This document shows, piece after piece, positions 34,546 to 42,677 of a DNA stretch of 54,153 nt. Each line of letters starts with the position of its first letter. The first letter of the stretch is position 1. A model generated the notes under the pieces. The model searched no databases. It was not told the DNA's origin and saw nothing but the letters and a program-made list of their open reading frames with translations. Position numbers and translations under genes: made by a program. Source of the DNA: an uncultured Enterococcus sp. (GTDB lineage Bacteria > Bacillota > Bacilli > Lactobacillales > Enterococcaceae); contig NZ_CAJYIS010000062.1 in assembly GCF_913775425.1 (NCBI RefSeq), positions 1 to 54,153 of the forward strand, in the 5' to 3' direction.

Positions 34546-35919
34546 GTGGAATCACGTTATGCCATTATTTTAGCTGCGGGTAAAGGTACACGCATGAAAT
34601 CAAAATTATACAAAGTGCTACATCCAGTTTGTGGTAAACCCATGGTCGAACATATTATGAATCGTGTAACTGAATTAGCACCCACTCAAATCGTAACGAT
34701 CGTAGGCCACGGAGCAGATTTAGTTAAAGAACAACTTGGCGAACGCAGTGAATATGCATTGCAAGCAGAACAGTTGGGTACAGGACATGCTGTATTACAA
34801 GCTGCACCATTTTTACAAGGAAAAAAAGGAACTACTTTAGTAATCAGTGGGGATACACCTTTATTAACAAGTGAAACTTTGGAACGTTTATTTGAATACC
34901 ATGAAGGAAAACACGCTTCTGCAACTATTTTGACAGCGCATGCGGAGGATCCAACTGGTTATGGACGTATTATTCGTGACCGTGTCGGGATTGTTGAAAA
35001 AATCGTAGAGCAAAAAGATGCTTCAGTAAGTGAAGCCCAAGTTCAAGAAATCAATACAGGAACGTATTGTTTCGATAATGAATTATTATTTGAAGCATTG
35101 AATCAAATCGATACAAATAATGCTCAAGGCGAATATTATTTAACAGATATCATTGAAATTTTGAAAAAAGCAGACCATACAGTTGCTGCTTATCAAACAG
35201 AAAACTTTGAAGAATCGATTGGGGTCAATGACCGTATCGCTTTAGCAGAGGCCAATCGTATTATGCGTAATCGCATTAATACCGAGCATATGAGAAATGG
35301 TGTTTCATTTATTGATCCAAATTCTACGTATATTGAAGCGGGTATTAAGATTGGTGCTGAAACAATCATTGAACCAGGTGTTTACCTAAAAGGTCAAACA
35401 ACGATTGGAGAAGGGTGCTTTATTTCTGGCCAAACTCAAATCGTTGACAGTACGATCGGAGACTATGTCAAAGTGTACTCTTCTGTTATTGAAGAAAGTA
35501 CAGTACGTGATCATGTAGATATCGGGCCATTTGCACATTTACGCCCACAAGCAGAGATTCATGAGCACGCGCATATCGGAAATTTTGTTGAAATCAAAAA
35601 AGCAGTAGTGGGTGAACACACTAAAGTTGGACATTTGACTTATGTAGGCGATGCGACGTTAGGTAAAGAAATCAATGTTGGATGCGGTGTAGTATTTGTC
35701 AATTATGATGGCAAACATAAGCACCATACAACGGTTGGTGACCATGCCTTTATTGGTTCAGCTTCTAACTTGGTCGGACCAGTTACACTAGGGGAAAATG
35801 CGGTTGTTGCTGCAGGATCGACGATTACGATGAATATTCCAGATAATGGAATGGGAATTGCCCGGGCACGTCAAGAAAATAAAGAAGATTTCGCAAAAAA
35901 ATTGCCTTATAATCAATAA
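34546..35919 (+). CDS. glmU: Bifunctional UDP-N-acetylglucosamine pyrophosphorylase/glucosamine-1-phosphate acetyltransferase
   Basis: Makes UDP-GlcNAc for peptidoglycan and wall polymers. The 457 residues contain the uridyltransferase motif [20 protein letters not shown] at the N-terminus, QLGTGHAV, and the C-terminal left-handed beta-helix with [20 protein letters not shown] and [12 protein letters not shown] choose GTG 34546 (MESRYAII), eight bases after GGAG; the in-frame GTG at 34537 lies within the binding site. Its own promoter follows the purR terminator. Confidence 0.96.
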   Translation: MESRYAIILAAGKGTRMKSKLYKVLHPVCGKPMVEHIMNRVTELAPTQIVTIVGHGADLVKEQLGERSEYALQAEQLGTGHAVLQAAPFLQGKKGTTLVISGDTPLLTSETLERLFEYHEGKHASATILTAHAEDPTGYGRIIRDRVGIVEKIVEQKDASVSEAQVQEINTGTYCFDNELLFEALNQIDTNNAQGEYYLTDIIEILKKADHTVAAYQTENFEESIGVNDRIALAEANRIMRNRINTEHMRNGVSFIDPNSTYIEAGIKIGAETIIEPGVYLKGQTTIGEGCFISGQTQIVDSTIGDYVKVYSSVIEESTVRDHVDIGPFAHLRPQAEIHEHAHIGNFVEIKKAVVGEHTKVGHLTYVGDATLGKEINVGCGVVFVNYDGKHKHHTTVGDHAFIGSASNLVGPVTLGENAVVAAGSTITMNIPDNGMGIARARQENKEDFAKKLPYNQ

Positions 35920-35980
35920 GAATAACGGAATCACTTGATTTATCAAACAAAAATGACTACTATTTATGAGTAAGAGATTT

Positions 35981-36006
35981 CTAGAAACGTGTCGGATTCT
36001 AGTTTT
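35981..36006 (+). terminator. Weak hairpin between glmU and prs
   Basis: CTAGAA (35981-35986) / TTCTAG (35997-36002) with a 10-nt loop followed by TTTT; marginal, so glmU and prs may be co-transcribed. Confidence 0.3.
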
Positions 36007-36029
36007 AGGTATAGAAAGTGGAGGTTCTC

Positions 36030-37010
36030 ATGTTAAACCAGTATTTTGATCCAAAGTTAAAGATTTTTGCCTTAAATTCCAATCGTCCTTTGGCTGAAAA
36101 AATTGCAGCTGCCGTTGGTGTCGAATTAGGAAAATGCTCTGTTAAACAATTTAGTGATGGTGAAATCCAAGTAAACATCGAAGAAAGTATTCGTGGTTCT
36201 CACGTATATATCATTCAGTCTACTAGTAGCCCGGTAAATGATAATTTAATGGAATTATTGATCATGATCGATGCGTTAAAGCGTGCGAGTGCAAAAACAA
36301 TTAATATCGTGATGCCTTATTATGGTTATGCAAGACAAGATCGTAAAGCACGTTCTCGTGAGCCAATCACAGCGAAGTTAGTAGCGAATATGATCCAAAA
36401 AGCTGGCGCTACAAGAATGGTGACGTTAGATTTGCATGCAGCACAAATCCAAGGGTTCTTTGATATTCCAGTAGACCACTTGATGGGTGCTCCTTTGATC
36501 GCGAATTATTTTTTAGAAAAAGGGATCCAAGGTGATGATGTTGTTGTCGTATCACCGGACCATGGTGGTGTAACACGTGCACGTAAATTAGCTGAGTTCT
36601 TAAAAGCACCGATTGCAATCATCGACAAACGTCGTCCACGTGCTAATGTCGCTGAAGTAATGAATATTATTGGCCGTGTAGATGGTAAAGTATGTGTTCT
36701 GATTGATGATATTATTGATACAGCAGGAACAATCACACTAGCAGCTAATGCGTTAAAAGAAGCTGGAGCTAAGACTGTATATGCGTCTTGTACGCATCCG
36801 GTATTATCTGGGCCAGCCTTAGAGCGTATTCAGGATTCAGCGATCGAGCGTTTAGTAGTCACAGATTCGATCAATTTACCAGAAGAGCGTAAAATCGAAA
36901 AAATCGACGAAGTTAGCGTTGGAAAATTAGTGGCAGAAGCCATTAAACGTATTCATGAGAACAAACCAGTAAGTCCACTTTTTGAAACAAAAACACCTTT
37001 AAAAGGGTAA
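36030..37010 (+). CDS. prs: Ribose-phosphate pyrophosphokinase
   Basis: Makes PRPP from ribose-5-phosphate and ATP for nucleotide, histidine and tryptophan synthesis. The 326 residues include the ATP and Mg sites [34 protein letters not shown], the conserved [13 protein letters not shown], and the PRPP-binding [19 protein letters not shown]. The start is ATG 36030, six bases after AGTGGAGG; the open frame's extra four codons cover that site. Usual neighbour of glmU. Confidence 0.96.
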   Translation: MLNQYFDPKLKIFALNSNRPLAEKIAAAVGVELGKCSVKQFSDGEIQVNIEESIRGSHVYIIQSTSSPVNDNLMELLIMIDALKRASAKTINIVMPYYGYARQDRKARSREPITAKLVANMIQKAGATRMVTLDLHAAQIQGFFDIPVDHLMGAPLIANYFLEKGIQGDDVVVVSPDHGGVTRARKLAEFLKAPIAIIDKRRPRANVAEVMNIIGRVDGKVCVLIDDIIDTAGTITLAANALKEAGAKTVYASCTHPVLSGPALERIQDSAIERLVVTDSINLPEERKIEKIDEVSVGKLVAEAIKRIHENKPVSPLFETKTPLKG

Positions 37011-37049
37011 AAAAAAGACAGCTTCCATTTTTTGGGAGATGTCTTTTTT
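37011..37049. terminator. prs terminator (also convergent gene)
   Basis: Stem AAAGACAGCTTCC / GGGAGATGTCTTT with a T-rich loop and T/A runs on both sides. Confidence 0.8.
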
Positions 37050-37428
37050 ATTTGAAGGAAAAGTAGATTGGGATCGTAGAGAGTAACGTGATGACTAAGC
37101 CAACTAAAGCACAACTCATTCCTAAAGGTTCGTTTAATAGGAAATGAGCAATACTACCCAAAAGCATTAAGTAGAAAAACGTAGCGAATTGAATGACTAA
37201 ATATGTACGATAATACGAAAGATAGCGATAGGTTTCACGAAGTTTCATCCAGCGAACAAATCCATAAGAAGCAAATGTCAGTCCGAGTAAAAATAAAAAG
37301 AATAACAGTGCTATCGATTCCCATAGACCGTGAGTGAATGCGCTGAATAACGCATATGTAGAAAAACCGATCAGTCCGACAGAGAGAATAAAATAGATAA
37401 TGCTTTCAACACGATCGAATATTTTCAT
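37048..37428 (-). CDS. Uncharacterised four-helix membrane protein
   Basis: I do not recognise a family. The 126 residues contain four hydrophobic segments: IIYFILSVGLIGFSTYALF, SIALLFFLFLLGLTFASYGF, YLVIQFATFFYLMLLGSI and ALVGLVITLLSTIPIYF. A short basic loop WMKLRETYRY lies between the second and third. No catalytic motif. ATG follows AAGGAGAACGCT. It converges on prs and is divergent from the secreted-protein pair at 37630. Gene reality is well supported by start site and coding composition; function is unknown. Confidence 0.75.
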   Translation of the reverse strand: MKIFDRVESIIYFILSVGLIGFSTYALFSAFTHGLWESIALLFFLFLLGLTFASYGFVRWMKLRETYRYLSYYRTYLVIQFATFFYLMLLGSIAHFLLNEPLGMSCALVGLVITLLSTIPIYFSFK

Positions 37429-37629
37429 AGCGTTCTCCTTTTCACAAGTTCATCATATCTAGTTGAAAGTTTAACATATTCTTAAGATAAATACTACGAT
37501 AGGTCTTCTAGGTCGACCAAAAAGGGTTAAATAAATCTTAATTTATCGCGTCATTTCAGAAAATAATCATTTTTTTTGAAAGAAATTGTGGTAGGATATT
37601 TTCGATACTACTAAAGGAGCATGAAAAAC

Positions 37630-38028
37630 ATGAGAAAAGTTCCGCCAATATTAAAACCAATTGCGTTATTAACGATTTCTGTGTTGATTGCCACAGCAAC
37701 GACTGTGGTAAATAGTTCGAGTTATCGTACGACCACGAATACTACGACCACGACCACTACAACAAGTAGCCAAACAAGTCGTTCTAGTGATGAAACGAAA
37801 CCTTCGTCTGATACCATTATGAGCGTTACAGAATCAAGCGTTGAACAAACACCAAGAACTTATGATACACAAGATCAAGAAACAATTAGTTCAAGCAGTG
37901 AAGAAAGTACGACTAGTGAAGAGAGTACCACAAGCGAACAATCTGATACGACACCGTCATCTTCAGTTGAAGAAAATGTAAATAATCTTAACGTAACTAC
38001 AAGCGATGAGGCAGGTGCTAGTCAATGA
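37630..38028 (+). CDS. Secreted Ser/Thr-rich low-complexity protein
   Basis: Function unknown. An N-terminal signal-like segment (ILKPIALLTISVLIATATTVV) is followed by about 100 residues made mostly of Ser, Thr and Glu, including a run of Thr and repeats of the type EESTTSEESTTSE. Such sequence is expected to be disordered and possibly glycosylated. There is no LPxTG anchor or lipobox. The frame opens at ATG 37621 directly after AAAGGAGC, so ATG 37630, ten bases past the binding site, is more likely. It overlaps the next membrane-protein gene by 4 bases, which suggests they act together at the cell surface. Confidence 0.75.
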   Translation: MRKVPPILKPIALLTISVLIATATTVVNSSSYRTTTNTTTTTTTTSSQTSRSSDETKPSSDTIMSVTESSVEQTPRTYDTQDQETISSSSEESTTSEESTTSEQSDTTPSSSVEENVNNLNVTTSDEAGASQ

Positions 38029-38786
38029 GTTTCTTATTAGATATCATCAATGGAATCAATAAATTTTTAGGGTATTTAGATATTAGTCCTAAATACTTGA
38101 ATCGCAGTTATACGATCTTAAGTATTTTCCCAACGCTTTATATTTTAAGAATCATCTATGGATTATTGCAAAATGAAAATTATTTACAATTTATTTTATA
38201 CAGTATCGTTTTTGTGATTTTGATTTATTTCATTGCCTTGAATATCTTTTATTACTTTTTTGATAAAAATTTAAAAATTGATGTTACCCAACTTTTTGTA
38301 AAATATCTTCCAGATGAAGTCTTCAATATTCAACAAGAGTCTAAAACATCTGCCAAAACAATGAATGCGGTCGATACTGAAGAAATTACGATCGATTTTT
38401 ATGACGATTATGAACTTATTTTAGCGATGAATATGCAAGAATTGATTGAAAAAAATGTCATATCAACAAATGAGTTATCACAGCAAGACGGCTATTTGAT
38501 TGAATGGAATACGATCTATCCTTATTACTTTGTAAAACGGATCCACCAGAATCGATATGAGCTACAAATTGGAACAAGTTATCAATCACTAGTTCCGATC
38601 GGTCGAATTGAGCACAAAGCAGAAGGGAAATTAGAACCAGTAGGACTTTACGTGACTGGTGGCGATTTTGTCAAAGACGGGTTTCGCTATCATGAACCTT
38701 ATCACTTGAAATTACTCGCTAAAAAACCACAAGTTGCAACAGAACAACCAGCGATGTCAAGAGCGCAACGTAGAAAAAAAGTATAG
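38025..38786 (+). CDS. Uncharacterised membrane protein with soluble C-terminal domain
   Basis: I cannot assign a function. In 253 residues there are two clear transmembrane segments near 28-47 (YTILSIFPTLYILRIIYGLL) and 55-79, then a cytosolic or surface domain of about 170 residues rich in Tyr and acidic residues (EITIDFYDDYELILAMNM; GRIEHKAEGKLEPVGLYVTGG), ending in the basic SRAQRRKKV. Resembles uncharacterised proteins widespread in Lactobacillales. ATGA overlap with the Ser/Thr-rich protein gene indicates a two-gene operon. A perfect terminator follows at 38895. Confidence 0.75.
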   Translation: MSFLLDIINGINKFLGYLDISPKYLNRSYTILSIFPTLYILRIIYGLLQNENYLQFILYSIVFVILIYFIALNIFYYFFDKNLKIDVTQLFVKYLPDEVFNIQQESKTSAKTMNAVDTEEITIDFYDDYELILAMNMQELIEKNVISTNELSQQDGYLIEWNTIYPYYFVKRIHQNRYELQIGTSYQSLVPIGRIEHKAEGKLEPVGLYVTGGDFVKDGFRYHEPYHLKLLAKKPQVATEQPAMSRAQRRKKV

Positions 38787-38894
38787 AAGGATTAAACGTA
38801 GTCATTACCATCGAATTTACTGATTTATGGCACTAAAACGTTTCTAGCAAGGACTAGTGAATACCCACAATAGCTTTCACTAAAATGAATATTG

Positions 38895-38939
38895 ACGTCT
38901 ATAAATCGAATGATTTTCGATTTATAGACGTTTTTTTTT
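38895..38939 (+). terminator. Terminator before the Zur-box operon
   Basis: 16-bp perfect stem ACGTCTATAAATCGAA / TTCGATTTATAGACGT, 5-nt loop, nine T. The arms also read AAATCG-N9-CGATTT, the outer pattern of a Zur box (38903-38923). Confidence 0.92.
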
Positions 38940-38950
38940 GTGAAAAAATA

Positions 38951-38979
38951 TTGACAACGAAACGCAGTTCTGTTAAATT
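38951..38979 (+). promoter_or_regulatory. Promoter of the zinc-independent ribosomal protein operon
   Basis: TTGACA (38951-38956), 17-bp spacer, TAAATT (38974-38979). Confidence 0.75.
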
Positions 38980-38989
38980 CTTTCTGCTC

Positions 38990-39010
38990 AAATCGTATTC
39001 ATTACGATTT
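38990..39010. promoter_or_regulatory. Zur box of the ribosomal protein/AdcA-ZinT operon
   Basis: AAATCGTA (38990-38997), TTCAT, TACGATTT (39003-39010): near-perfect palindrome matching the B. subtilis Zur box, beginning 11 bp after the -10. Confidence 0.9.
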
Positions 39011-39039
39011 AAATATGTCAAATAGGAAGAGGGAGTAAT

Positions 39040-39309
39040 ATGGCAAAAAAATCAAAAATCGCAAAAGCACAAAAACAACGTGCAACAGTCGAACATTATC
39101 GCAAACGGCGTGAAGCATTAAAAGCAGCTAAAGACTACCAAGGTCTTGCAGCACTACCGAAGGATGCTAGCCCGGTAAGATTGAAGAATCGAGATCGGAT
39201 AGATGGTCGACCACGTGGATATTTAAGAAAATTTGGTCTATCGCGGATTGAGTTTCGTAAGTTAGCCTTAGAAGGAAAAATCCCAGGTGTCAAAAAAGCC
39301 AGTTGGTAA
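39040..39309 (+). CDS. rpsN2: Ribosomal protein uS14, zinc-independent (C-) form
   Basis: Small-subunit protein S14 of the alternative type. The 89 residues have the conserved C-terminal [20 protein letters not shown] and [11 protein letters not shown], but none of the four Cys that bind zinc in the normal short form; there is no Cys at all. Such paralogues replace the zinc-bound protein during zinc starvation. ATG with AGAGGGAG. First gene of the operon, 30 bases after a Zur box, which directly supports this role. Confidence 0.95.
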   Translation: MAKKSKIAKAQKQRATVEHYRKRREALKAAKDYQGLAALPKDASPVRLKNRDRIDGRPRGYLRKFGLSRIEFRKLALEGKIPGVKKASW

Positions 39310-39321
39310 GGAGGAAGAAAA

Positions 39322-39489
39322 ATGGCAGTACCTGCTCGTAAAACATCGAAAATGAAAAAACGCACACGTCGTACTCATCACCAGATCAAAAGTCCTACGA
39401 TTGCTTATGATCTAACGACAGGAGTCTATAAACGCTCACACTATATCACCAAAGAAGAAGTGAAATTGCGAAAGGCGGAGGTTCGATGA
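39322..39489 (+). CDS. rpmF2: Ribosomal protein bL32, zinc-independent (C-) form
   Basis: 55-residue L32 starting MAVPARKTSKMKKRTRRTHH as all L32 do. The second half (YDLTTGVYKRSHYITKEEV) keeps the L32 pattern but lacks the CPxC...C zinc ribbon; no Cys is present. ATG has AAGGAGGAAG at good spacing, 12 bases after rpsN2. The TGA stop overlaps the ATG of the next ORF. Fits the zinc-sparing exchange of ribosomal proteins under Zur. Confidence 0.9.
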   Translation: MAVPARKTSKMKKRTRRTHHQIKSPTIAYDLTTGVYKRSHYITKEEVKLRKAEVR

Positions 39490-39884
39490 AGATTATTTAT
39501 CCTCCTTTGATCGAAGATGGCTATGCCTACTTTAAGCAGCAAACACCTAAAGCACAACTTTATCAAGAAATGTTCCAACAAGGAATTATCGACGAAACGG
39601 GAGCTCCAACAACAGAAGCCTTACAAAAAGGCTTGGTCAAAGATTTTGATGAAGCAGAAAATTTATTGTTTGATGAGTTTCTCGAGTTGTATCCGATTTT
39701 TAAGGTTCTATCTGATTTATCGTTTAAACAAATCGAAGGATTTTGGGAAATTCCTTTAACGGCTAAAAAACAATTACTTGCACTCTATCCCGAACTAAAT
39801 TATGACCACAAACAACAACTTGACATGTATTTTCTAGAACGAGGAGGATTACAACATGCGTCAGACGATCATTTTGGAATGTAA
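39486..39884 (+). CDS. Uncharacterised 132-residue protein in the Zur-box operon
   Basis: I do not recognise this family. The acidic, soluble protein begins [20 protein letters not shown] and ends with [13 protein letters not shown]. It has no Cys, no signal peptide, no transmembrane segment, and few His (one in YDHKQQ, two in QHASDDHF), which could be a weak metal site but is not a known motif. Central part [20 protein letters not shown] looks helical. Its ATG overlaps the rpmF2 stop, and its end overlaps rpmG2 by 29 bases, so it is tightly coupled to ribosomal protein synthesis. A role in zinc homeostasis or ribosome remodelling is inference. Confidence 0.8.
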   Translation: MKIIYPPLIEDGYAYFKQQTPKAQLYQEMFQQGIIDETGAPTTEALQKGLVKDFDEAENLLFDEFLELYPIFKVLSDLSFKQIEGFWEIPLTAKKQLLALYPELNYDHKQQLDMYFLERGGLQHASDDHFGM

Positions 39885-40005
39885 GGAAACAAAAGAACGC
39901 TTGTACTTAACGAGTAAAAATAAACGAAATACGCCAGAAAAGTTAACATTGAAAAAATACTCACCAAAATTACGTAAACGCGTTTTATTTCAAGAAGTCA
40001 AATAA
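39856..40005 (+). CDS. rpmG2: Ribosomal protein bL33, zinc-independent (C-) form
   Basis: 49-residue L33: [20 protein letters not shown], then [21 protein letters not shown]. The normal form has two CxxC pairs; here only one Cys (position 9) remains and the others are Lys, Leu or Ser, so zinc binding is lost. ATG follows GAGGAGGATTACAAC. It starts inside the preceding ORF. Third zinc-free ribosomal protein of the operon. Confidence 0.92.
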   Translation: MRQTIILECKETKERLYLTSKNKRNTPEKLTLKKYSPKLRKRVLFQEVK

Positions 40006-40026
40006 CTATGATATGGGAGAAAAAAG

Positions 40027-40143
40027 ATGGAAAAAACGGATTTATCGAGCGCTTATCGTCGTTTAAAAAGTCCAAATATCAAAACGAAAAAGCGTGCATT
40101 GAAATTGATTCAAGCAGCAAAACGAAAGCAAAAGGGGATTTAA
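40027..40143 (+). CDS. 38-residue basic microprotein in the Zur-box operon
   Basis: Too short for most ORF finders. ATG 40027 follows GGGAG, and the product starts MEKTDLSSAYRRLKSPNIKT and ends RKQKGI; almost a third of residues are Lys or Arg. No Cys. It lies 21 bases after rpmG2 and 3 bases before the lipoprotein gene, with its last codons (AAAAGGGG) acting as the next ribosome binding site. I do not recognise it. The composition fits a ribosome- or RNA-binding peptide, but that is inference. Confidence 0.65.
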   Translation: MEKTDLSSAYRRLKSPNIKTKKRALKLIQAAKRKQKGI

Positions 40144-40146
40144 TAC

Positions 40147-41676
40147 GTGAAAAATTATCAAAAATTATTGGGGTTAGGTACGATTGTACTCACTAGTTTG
40201 GGAATATTGAGTGCTTGTGGGAATAATCAAGAAAGTTCAGTAACAGCAGATTCAAAAAAATTATCAATCGTAACAACTTTTTATCCAATGTATGAATTCA
40301 CAAAAGAAATCGTAGGAGATGAAGCTGACGTTAGTTTATTAGTTCCAGCAGGTTCAGAACCGCATGATTATGAACCAAGTGCTAAGGATATGGCTAAAAT
40401 TCAATCGGCAGATGTATTTGTCTATCACAACCCTAATATGGAAGGCTGGGTATCTAACATAGAAAAAACGTTAGACGATAAGGTTAATGTGGTAGAGGGA
40501 ACAAAAGGTATGTTGCTGTTACCAGGTTCAGAAGAAGAAGATCATGACCACGAAGAAGAAGGTCATCATCATGAACTTGATCCACACACTTGGCTTGCAC
40601 CGAGTTTAGCGAAAAAAGAAGTGGCCTCAATCGAAGCACAACTAGCAAAGGTATATCCGGATAAAGCAAAAACATTTAAAACCAATAGTGAAGCATACTT
40701 AGAAAAGCTCACTACCTTAGATCAAAACTATCAAAAAAGCTTAAGTAGTGCGACGCAAAAAAGCTTTGTGACACAACATGCGGCCTTTGGTTATTTAGCT
40801 TTGGAGTATGGGCTAACCCAAGTACCGATCGCAGGTCTTTCACCAGATATTGAGCCTAGTCCTAAACGTTTGAGCGAGTTGAAAACATATGTAAAAGACA
40901 ATGATATTCGCTATATTTATTTTGAAGAAAACGCGAGTGACAAAGTCGCTAAAACATTAGCGAATGAAACCGGTGTTGATTTATTAGTCCTAAATCCATT
41001 AGAAAGTTTAACGAATGAACAAATTAAAAACGGAGAAACCTATATCTCGGTCATGGAAGAAAATCTAGTAGCCTTAGAAAAAACGACACAGTCGACAGGA
41101 AAAGCTGTTGATTCAGAAACGACAGCCGCAACAGAAAAAACAGTTGCCAATGGTTATTTTGACGATAGCGCTGTGGAAGATCGACCGTTAGCTAATTATG
41201 CAGGAAATTGGCAATCGGTTTATCCTTTATTGCAAGATGGTACACTCGATCAAGTATTTGCATATAAAGCGAAATTAAATCCGGAAAAGACCGAGACAGA
41301 GTATAAAGCTTATTATGAAACAGGATATAAGACCGATGTCAATACCATCAAGATAACGGATAGTAAAATTAGCTTTACAGACCCCAAAGGAACACATACG
41401 TATACATATAAGTATGCGGGTAAAGAAATCTTGACATATACCAAAGGCAATAAAGGTGTCCGGTATTTATTTGAAACGACGGATAAAGATGCAGGGAATT
41501 ATCGTTACGTCCAATTTAGTGATCACGGAATCAAGGATGAAGCAGCAGCTCATTTTCACATCTACTTTGGTGGAGAGAGCCAACAAGCATTATTGACTGA
41601 GATGGATCATTGGCCGACTTATTATCCGGCTGATCTATCAGCAAGTGAGATCGCTCAAGAAATGCTCGCTCATTAA
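40147..41676 (+). CDS. Zinc-binding lipoprotein AdcA fused to ZinT domain
   Basis: Second zinc capture protein, 509 residues. Lipobox LSAC with Cys24, then an AdcA-type domain with likely ligands His73, His147, His211 and Glu286 and a His/Asp/Glu-rich loop near 131-142 (EDHDHEEEGHHH). A C-terminal ZinT domain starts near 337 (GYFDDSAVEDRPLANYAGNW) and contains the AAHFHIYFG metal site. This two-domain layout is that of classical streptococcal AdcA. No permease genes follow, so it probably delivers zinc to AdcCB encoded at 31823-33321. The GTG start has AAAAGGGG nine bases upstream. Last gene of the Zur-box operon. Confidence 0.92.
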   Translation: MKNYQKLLGLGTIVLTSLGILSACGNNQESSVTADSKKLSIVTTFYPMYEFTKEIVGDEADVSLLVPAGSEPHDYEPSAKDMAKIQSADVFVYHNPNMEGWVSNIEKTLDDKVNVVEGTKGMLLLPGSEEEDHDHEEEGHHHELDPHTWLAPSLAKKEVASIEAQLAKVYPDKAKTFKTNSEAYLEKLTTLDQNYQKSLSSATQKSFVTQHAAFGYLALEYGLTQVPIAGLSPDIEPSPKRLSELKTYVKDNDIRYIYFEENASDKVAKTLANETGVDLLVLNPLESLTNEQIKNGETYISVMEENLVALEKTTQSTGKAVDSETTAATEKTVANGYFDDSAVEDRPLANYAGNWQSVYPLLQDGTLDQVFAYKAKLNPEKTETEYKAYYETGYKTDVNTIKITDSKISFTDPKGTHTYTYKYAGKEILTYTKGNKGVRYLFETTDKDAGNYRYVQFSDHGIKDEAAAHFHIYFGGESQQALLTEMDHWPTYYPADLSASEIAQEMLAH

Positions 41677-41723
41677 ATAGAATATGCTACAATAGGAAAA
41701 TGATGGGAAAAAGGAGTAATTAC

Positions 41724-42548
41724 GTGAATATTCTTGATAAATTACATACGATGTATACCACATTTTCGCTAACTGAAAAAAAAGTAGCTGATTATATTTT
41801 GGCACATCCTAAAGAGATCCCAAATATGACGATTGCGGATTTAGCCTTACAAAGTGAAGTCAGCGAGGCTTCGATCAGTCGTTTTTGCCGTAAGATAGAA
41901 GTCGTAGGCTTTCATGCATTAAAAATCGAATTGGCCCAAGTGACGATTCCAAAGCTAGATCCACACCCGGAACGCTCGCTGTTAGGCCAACGTTTAGCGC
42001 ATATCAAGCAAAATAAAATCAAAGAGATCGAACAAACTTTGATGCAATTGAATGAAGTTGATGTTCAGCAAACACTAAATCAAATCGTTCAAGCAAAACG
42101 AGTTATTTTTTTAGCGTATGGAAATACGATACCTGTTGCAATGGATGCAGCCTATCGTTTTAATCAAATTGGGATCGCGGCTAACGCGTATGAAATTTGG
42201 GATACAGCATTAGCTGCTTTATTGACTTTTACCAAAGAAGATCTAGTCATCGTGATCTCAAATTCAGGAGAGACGAAAGATTTGATCAAAGCTGTCGAAT
42301 GGTGTAACACGAAAGAGATTGTCGTAGTGGCGATGACGAATAATCAGCACTCTCCATTAGCAAAACTGGCTACGATTCACTTAACGACAGCTACTAGAGA
42401 ACGGTTATTTCAAAAAGATTATTATTTTTCTAGAGTTTCAGCGATGTTGTTGACAGAAACACTGTTCTTGCTTTTAGCGTTTGAAGAACCTGAACGTTTA
42501 GAATTTATCAAACGACATGAGCAATTGATTTCAGATCATAAAATTTAA
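41724..42548 (+). CDS. RpiR/MurR-family transcriptional regulator
   Basis: Sugar-phosphate-sensing regulator, 274 residues. N-terminal RpiR HTH (FSLTEKKVADYILAHPKEIPNMTIADLA, SEASISRFCRKI) and a C-terminal SIS domain (VIFLAYGNTIPVAMDAAYRF; LVIVISNSGETKDLIKAV). The start is GTG 41724 after AAAAAGGAG; the frame is open 24 bases further but without a site. An extended -10 TGCTACAAT lies at 41685-41693, just past the adcA-zinT stop. It precedes the RpiA-like/oxidoreductase operon, in whose leader a 31-bp-spaced repeat is the probable target. Confidence 0.88.
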   Translation: MNILDKLHTMYTTFSLTEKKVADYILAHPKEIPNMTIADLALQSEVSEASISRFCRKIEVVGFHALKIELAQVTIPKLDPHPERSLLGQRLAHIKQNKIKEIEQTLMQLNEVDVQQTLNQIVQAKRVIFLAYGNTIPVAMDAAYRFNQIGIAANAYEIWDTALAALLTFTKEDLVIVISNSGETKDLIKAVEWCNTKEIVVVAMTNNQHSPLAKLATIHLTTATRERLFQKDYYFSRVSAMLLTETLFLLLAFEEPERLEFIKRHEQLISDHKI

Positions 42549-42584
42549 ACTAGAAGTTGTCTTATGACAACTTCTAGTTTTTTC
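42548..42584 (+). terminator. Terminator after the RpiR-type regulator
   Basis: 14-bp stem AACTAGAAGTTGTC / GACAACTTCTAGTT, loop TTAT, T-run. Confidence 0.92.
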
Positions 42585-42614
42585 TTGACGAATAAGGAAT
42601 TGCTTGCGTATACT
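42585..42614 (+). promoter_or_regulatory. Promoter of the RpiA-like operon
   Basis: TTGACG (42585-42590), 18-bp spacer, TATACT (42609-42614). Confidence 0.7.
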
Positions 42615-42622
42615 TAAGAAAG

Positions 42623-42666
42623 TTAATTTCATAAATTATATTTTTTGTAAAATTAAATTTCATAAA
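42623..42666. repeat. Tandem direct repeat in the RpiA-like operon leader
   Basis: AATTTCATAAA at 42625-42635 and again at 42656-42666, exactly 31 bp (about three helical turns) apart, between the promoter and the start codon. Probable operator for the upstream RpiR-type regulator. Confidence 0.6.
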
Positions 42667-42677
42667 GGGGTTTAGTC

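Noticed and set aside
37735-37960. Short repeats (Thr codons, TCTGATGAA-like units) as a minisatellite or CRISPR-like array
   Set aside because: They are in-frame coding repeats of a secreted Ser/Thr-rich protein; there are no spacers or constant repeat length.
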